Source: Allorhizobium borbori (GTDB lineage Bacteria; Pseudomonadota; Alphaproteobacteria; Rhizobiales; Rhizobiaceae). From it: a stretch of DNA of 64,000 nt. Where the stretch lies: NCBI RefSeq assembly GCF_014196535.1, contig NZ_JACIDU010000014.1:1-64000 (forward strand), written 5' to 3'. Below, in pieces: positions 62,344 through 64,000 of this stretch (positions are counted from its first letter, which is position 1; each line of letters opens with the position of its first letter). The position numbers were made by a program, and so were the translations under genes. The notes under the pieces are model-generated. The model did no database searches, was not told where the DNA came from, and saw only the letters and a program-made list of their open reading frames with translations.

Positions 62344-62813
62344 CAGGCGGCCCCCCGGCTTTCGTCCCGCATCCGGAAGATGACCGAGAATTCGGACAGA
62401 CAGACCAACTCGCCTGACTGGTTTTCGATTTCATTGCGGAAGCGGACGATGCCGAGACCGGGCCGGGACTTGAGTGGCCGGCTCTCCTGCACGATTGAGT
62501 GCCCGGACAGCGTGTCGCCGGCCATGACGGGTCGCTTCCATGCGAGATGATCGATCCCGGGCGAACCCTGCGAGGTCGAGTGTCCGATGTAGCTTTCGAA
62601 CATCATGCGCATCACCGCCGCATTGGTGTGCCAGCCGGAAGCGGCCAGCCCTCCCAGCAGGCTCGCCTTCCCGGCTTCTTCATCGAGGTGCATCGGCTGC
62701 GCATCGAACTCTTCCGCAAAGGCAATAACCGCCTCGCGGGGCATTGCCATGGGGCCGAGCGGGAAGCGCCGCCCAACCGTAAAATCCTCGAATGAAAGGA
62801 CAAAGTCCTCCAT
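62343..62813 (-). CDS. MaoC-like hydratase/dehydratase, first of a pair
   Basis: A 156-residue MaoC-family protein resembling its downstream neighbour. FDAQPMHLDEEAGKASLLGGLAASGWHT (from about 36) holds the same hydratase motif, and WKRPVMAGDTL aligns with WLKPVFAGDTV next door. GGAGGAACGAT precedes ATG 62813. The two overlapping genes could form a heterodimer with one active site per pair, as in some other double MaoC systems, or two homodimers. Confidence 0.88.
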   Translation of the reverse strand: MEDFVLSFEDFTVGRRFPLGPMAMPREAVIAFAEEFDAQPMHLDEEAGKASLLGGLAASGWHTNAAVMRMMFESYIGHSTSQGSPGIDHLAWKRPVMAGDTLSGHSIVQESRPLKSRPGLGIVRFRNEIENQSGELVCLSEFSVIFRMRDESRGAA

Positions 62814-62960
62814 ATCGTTCCTCCCTGTTTCTCCATTGGTGAATTGACACCGGAATGGCGAACGCGGTCAAGTTGCCCGGGCAATTGTCAGGGGGAAGAC
62901 TTGATCACACCGGTGCCAGCGTTTACCCATGACGCCTGTTCTGCTCAAGGAGATGGCTGC

Positions 62961-64000
62961 GTGAACGAGGTGAAAACCGTATTGGATCGTGCCACTGCCG
63001 ATGGTGTCATCACGGTGGAGCAGGCCGGCAGGCTCGTTTCCTATTTTGCGCCCGCAGCGGCATCGCCGGATGAAGTGCCGGATACGGAAACGCCGCGCTT
63101 CATCCGCGGCTTTCACGATGTCCTCATCACGATCGGCGTGGCGATCGCACTGACCGGCATAACCGGTATCGCCTCCGTTTTCGCGACGTCGCCCGCTATC
63201 GTCATTCTTGCCGAAATCCTCGTTCGCCACCAGCGGCTGGCGCTGCCCGCCGTTGCGTTGACCATCGCCACAGTGGTGGCAACGATCATGCTGACGGTGA
63301 CGCTGATGGACGGGCCTTTCCTGGACAACATCGCCCCGGCTCCACGCGCGCTGGTGACGCTTGCGCCGCTGGCCGTGACGCTTGGTCTGTTTGCCTGGCG
63401 CTATCGCGTGCCGATGGCACTGGCCGGCCTGTTTCTGACCCTGGCCACCATGGTGCTGGCTGCGGTCTTCTGGGGGCTCGGGGCTGCGTTCGGGACGGAC
63501 GATATTTTCGACGACAGGCACGGGTTGGCGGTGGCCATCTTCTTCGTCGCGGCCCTGCTGCTGTTTGCGCTGGCGATGCGCTATGACCTTTCCGACCCGC
63601 GCCGCGAGACCCGGCGATCGGATATTGCCTTCTGGCTCCATCTGGTGACGGCGCCGGCGCTCCTTTCGGCCACGCTGTCGCTGTTTCTGCGTGGCGATAG
63701 CGTGATGCCCTTCTTCGTTTCGTCGCAAACCCTGTGGCAGGCGGCGGGTATCATCATTTCCGTCGTGTTCCTGCTGATGGCCATCGGGGTCATCATAGAC
63801 CGTCGCGCCTTCGTCACCTCCGGTCTTGTCTCGCTGATTGCCGCACTGGTCGCGCTGCTGCGGCACGGGCAGTTGCAGGCCGATAACACCATCTTTCTGG
63901 CGCTCCTGCTCGTCGGTCTTCTGGTGCTGACCATCGGGGTCGGCTGGCGGGCGCTGCGCCGAAGGGTGATCGGTCTTCTGCCCCCGTCGGTCAGTGTCGC
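62961..64000 (+). CDS. Polytopic membrane protein, DUF2157-like, partial at window end
   Basis: An open frame starting at GTG 62961 (AAGGAG ten bases upstream) and running unbroken to the window edge, at least 346 codons. The first 30 residues (VLDRATADGVITVEQAGRLVSYF) form a short helical cap of the kind found at the front of DUF2157 proteins. Then about nine or ten hydrophobic helices follow, with Arg-rich loops such as SDPRRETRRSD. Its codon pattern is normal for the region, while the minus-strand frame opposite it translates to a highly charged, shadow-like product. The C-terminus lies outside. No function is known. Confidence 0.7.
   Translation, partial: MNEVKTVLDRATADGVITVEQAGRLVSYFAPAAASPDEVPDTETPRFIRGFHDVLITIGVAIALTGITGIASVFATSPAIVILAEILVRHQRLALPAVALTIATVVATIMLTVTLMDGPFLDNIAPAPRALVTLAPLAVTLGLFAWRYRVPMALAGLFLTLATMVLAAVFWGLGAAFGTDDIFDDRHGLAVAIFFVAALLLFALAMRYDLSDPRRETRRSDIAFWLHLVTAPALLSATLSLFLRGDSVMPFFVSSQTLWQAAGIIISVVFLLMAIGVIIDRRAFVTSGLVSLIAALVALLRHGQLQADNTIFLALLLVGLLVLTIGVGWRALRRRVIGLLPPSVSV

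Noticed and set aside
1-64000. tRNA, rRNA, CRISPR arrays, prophage or toxin-antitoxin loci
   Set aside because: I looked for cloverleaf ends, regularly spaced repeats, integrases and paired small genes and saw none that I can support. tRNA detection by eye is unreliable; a covariance-model search would settle it.

Overview
The window is a gene-dense, GC-rich stretch of a Rhizobiaceae chromosome, most likely Agrobacterium, Rhizobium or a close relative. The main evidence is a fused anthranilate synthase TrpE(G) behind a Trp-Trp-Trp leader peptide, a ChoXWV choline transporter, a NolR-like regulator, a RirA-type TGA-N9-TCA iron box, a petABC operon with separate cytochrome b and c1 genes, and Rhizobiales-type conserved hypothetical genes. 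I saw no rRNA or tRNA genes, CRISPR array, prophage or intact transposon. The one mobile trace is the tail of an IS110-type transposase at the extreme left edge. All assignments come from reading the sequence; no database was searched.

Layout. 0-8.4 kb: IS110 tail, a glycosyltransferase, a GH13 alpha-glucosidase, two tandem copies of a YjcH-ActP acetate-uptake module, an SDR oxidoreductase. 8.4-14.6 kb: adenine deaminase, NolR-like regulator, HugZ-like protein, choline ABC transporter. 14.7-20.2 kb: an unrecognised Ala-rich protein beside a DUF2333 membrane protein, a UPF0114 protein, and a TonB-dependent heme receptor under a predicted RirA box. 20.2-30.8 kb: an 'extensin-like' protein with M15-peptidase motifs, attenuated trpE(G), a CDF cation exporter overlapping queF, DUF2076, a GNAT, a ClpP paralogue, a BenE transporter, leuA behind a Leu-rich leader peptide, and a palindromic repeat. 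30.8-38.3 kb: ABC-F ATPase with a possible upstream ORF, metallophosphoesterase, NUDIX, HD-GYP, GNATs, a chemoreceptor. 38.3-48.3 kb: a MoxR/DUF58/DUF4159/vWA operon ending in two paralogous GNATs, opposite a DUF1285-NUDIX-CCA operon. 48.3-58.6 kb: hemF, small unknown genes, a CBS/DUF21 membrane protein, trmL, and two equal-length ABC exporters flanking a TadG-like vWA protein. 58.6-64 kb: petABC, two MaoC proteins and the start of a polytopic membrane protein.

The region is mostly housekeeping: respiration (petABC), heme supply (receptor, HugZ-like, hemF), amino-acid synthesis (trpE(G), leuA), tRNA maturation (cca, trmL, queF) and nutrient uptake (acetate, choline, aromatics). I did not find an obvious new defence or biosynthetic system. 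The most interesting signals are regulatory: phased 14-bp operator repeats before both acetate modules, two apparently leaderless leader peptides (Trp and Leu), a 16-residue ORF with a near-perfect ribosome site before an ABC exporter, a leader ORF overlapping an ABC-F gene, and a nested inverted repeat near hemF.
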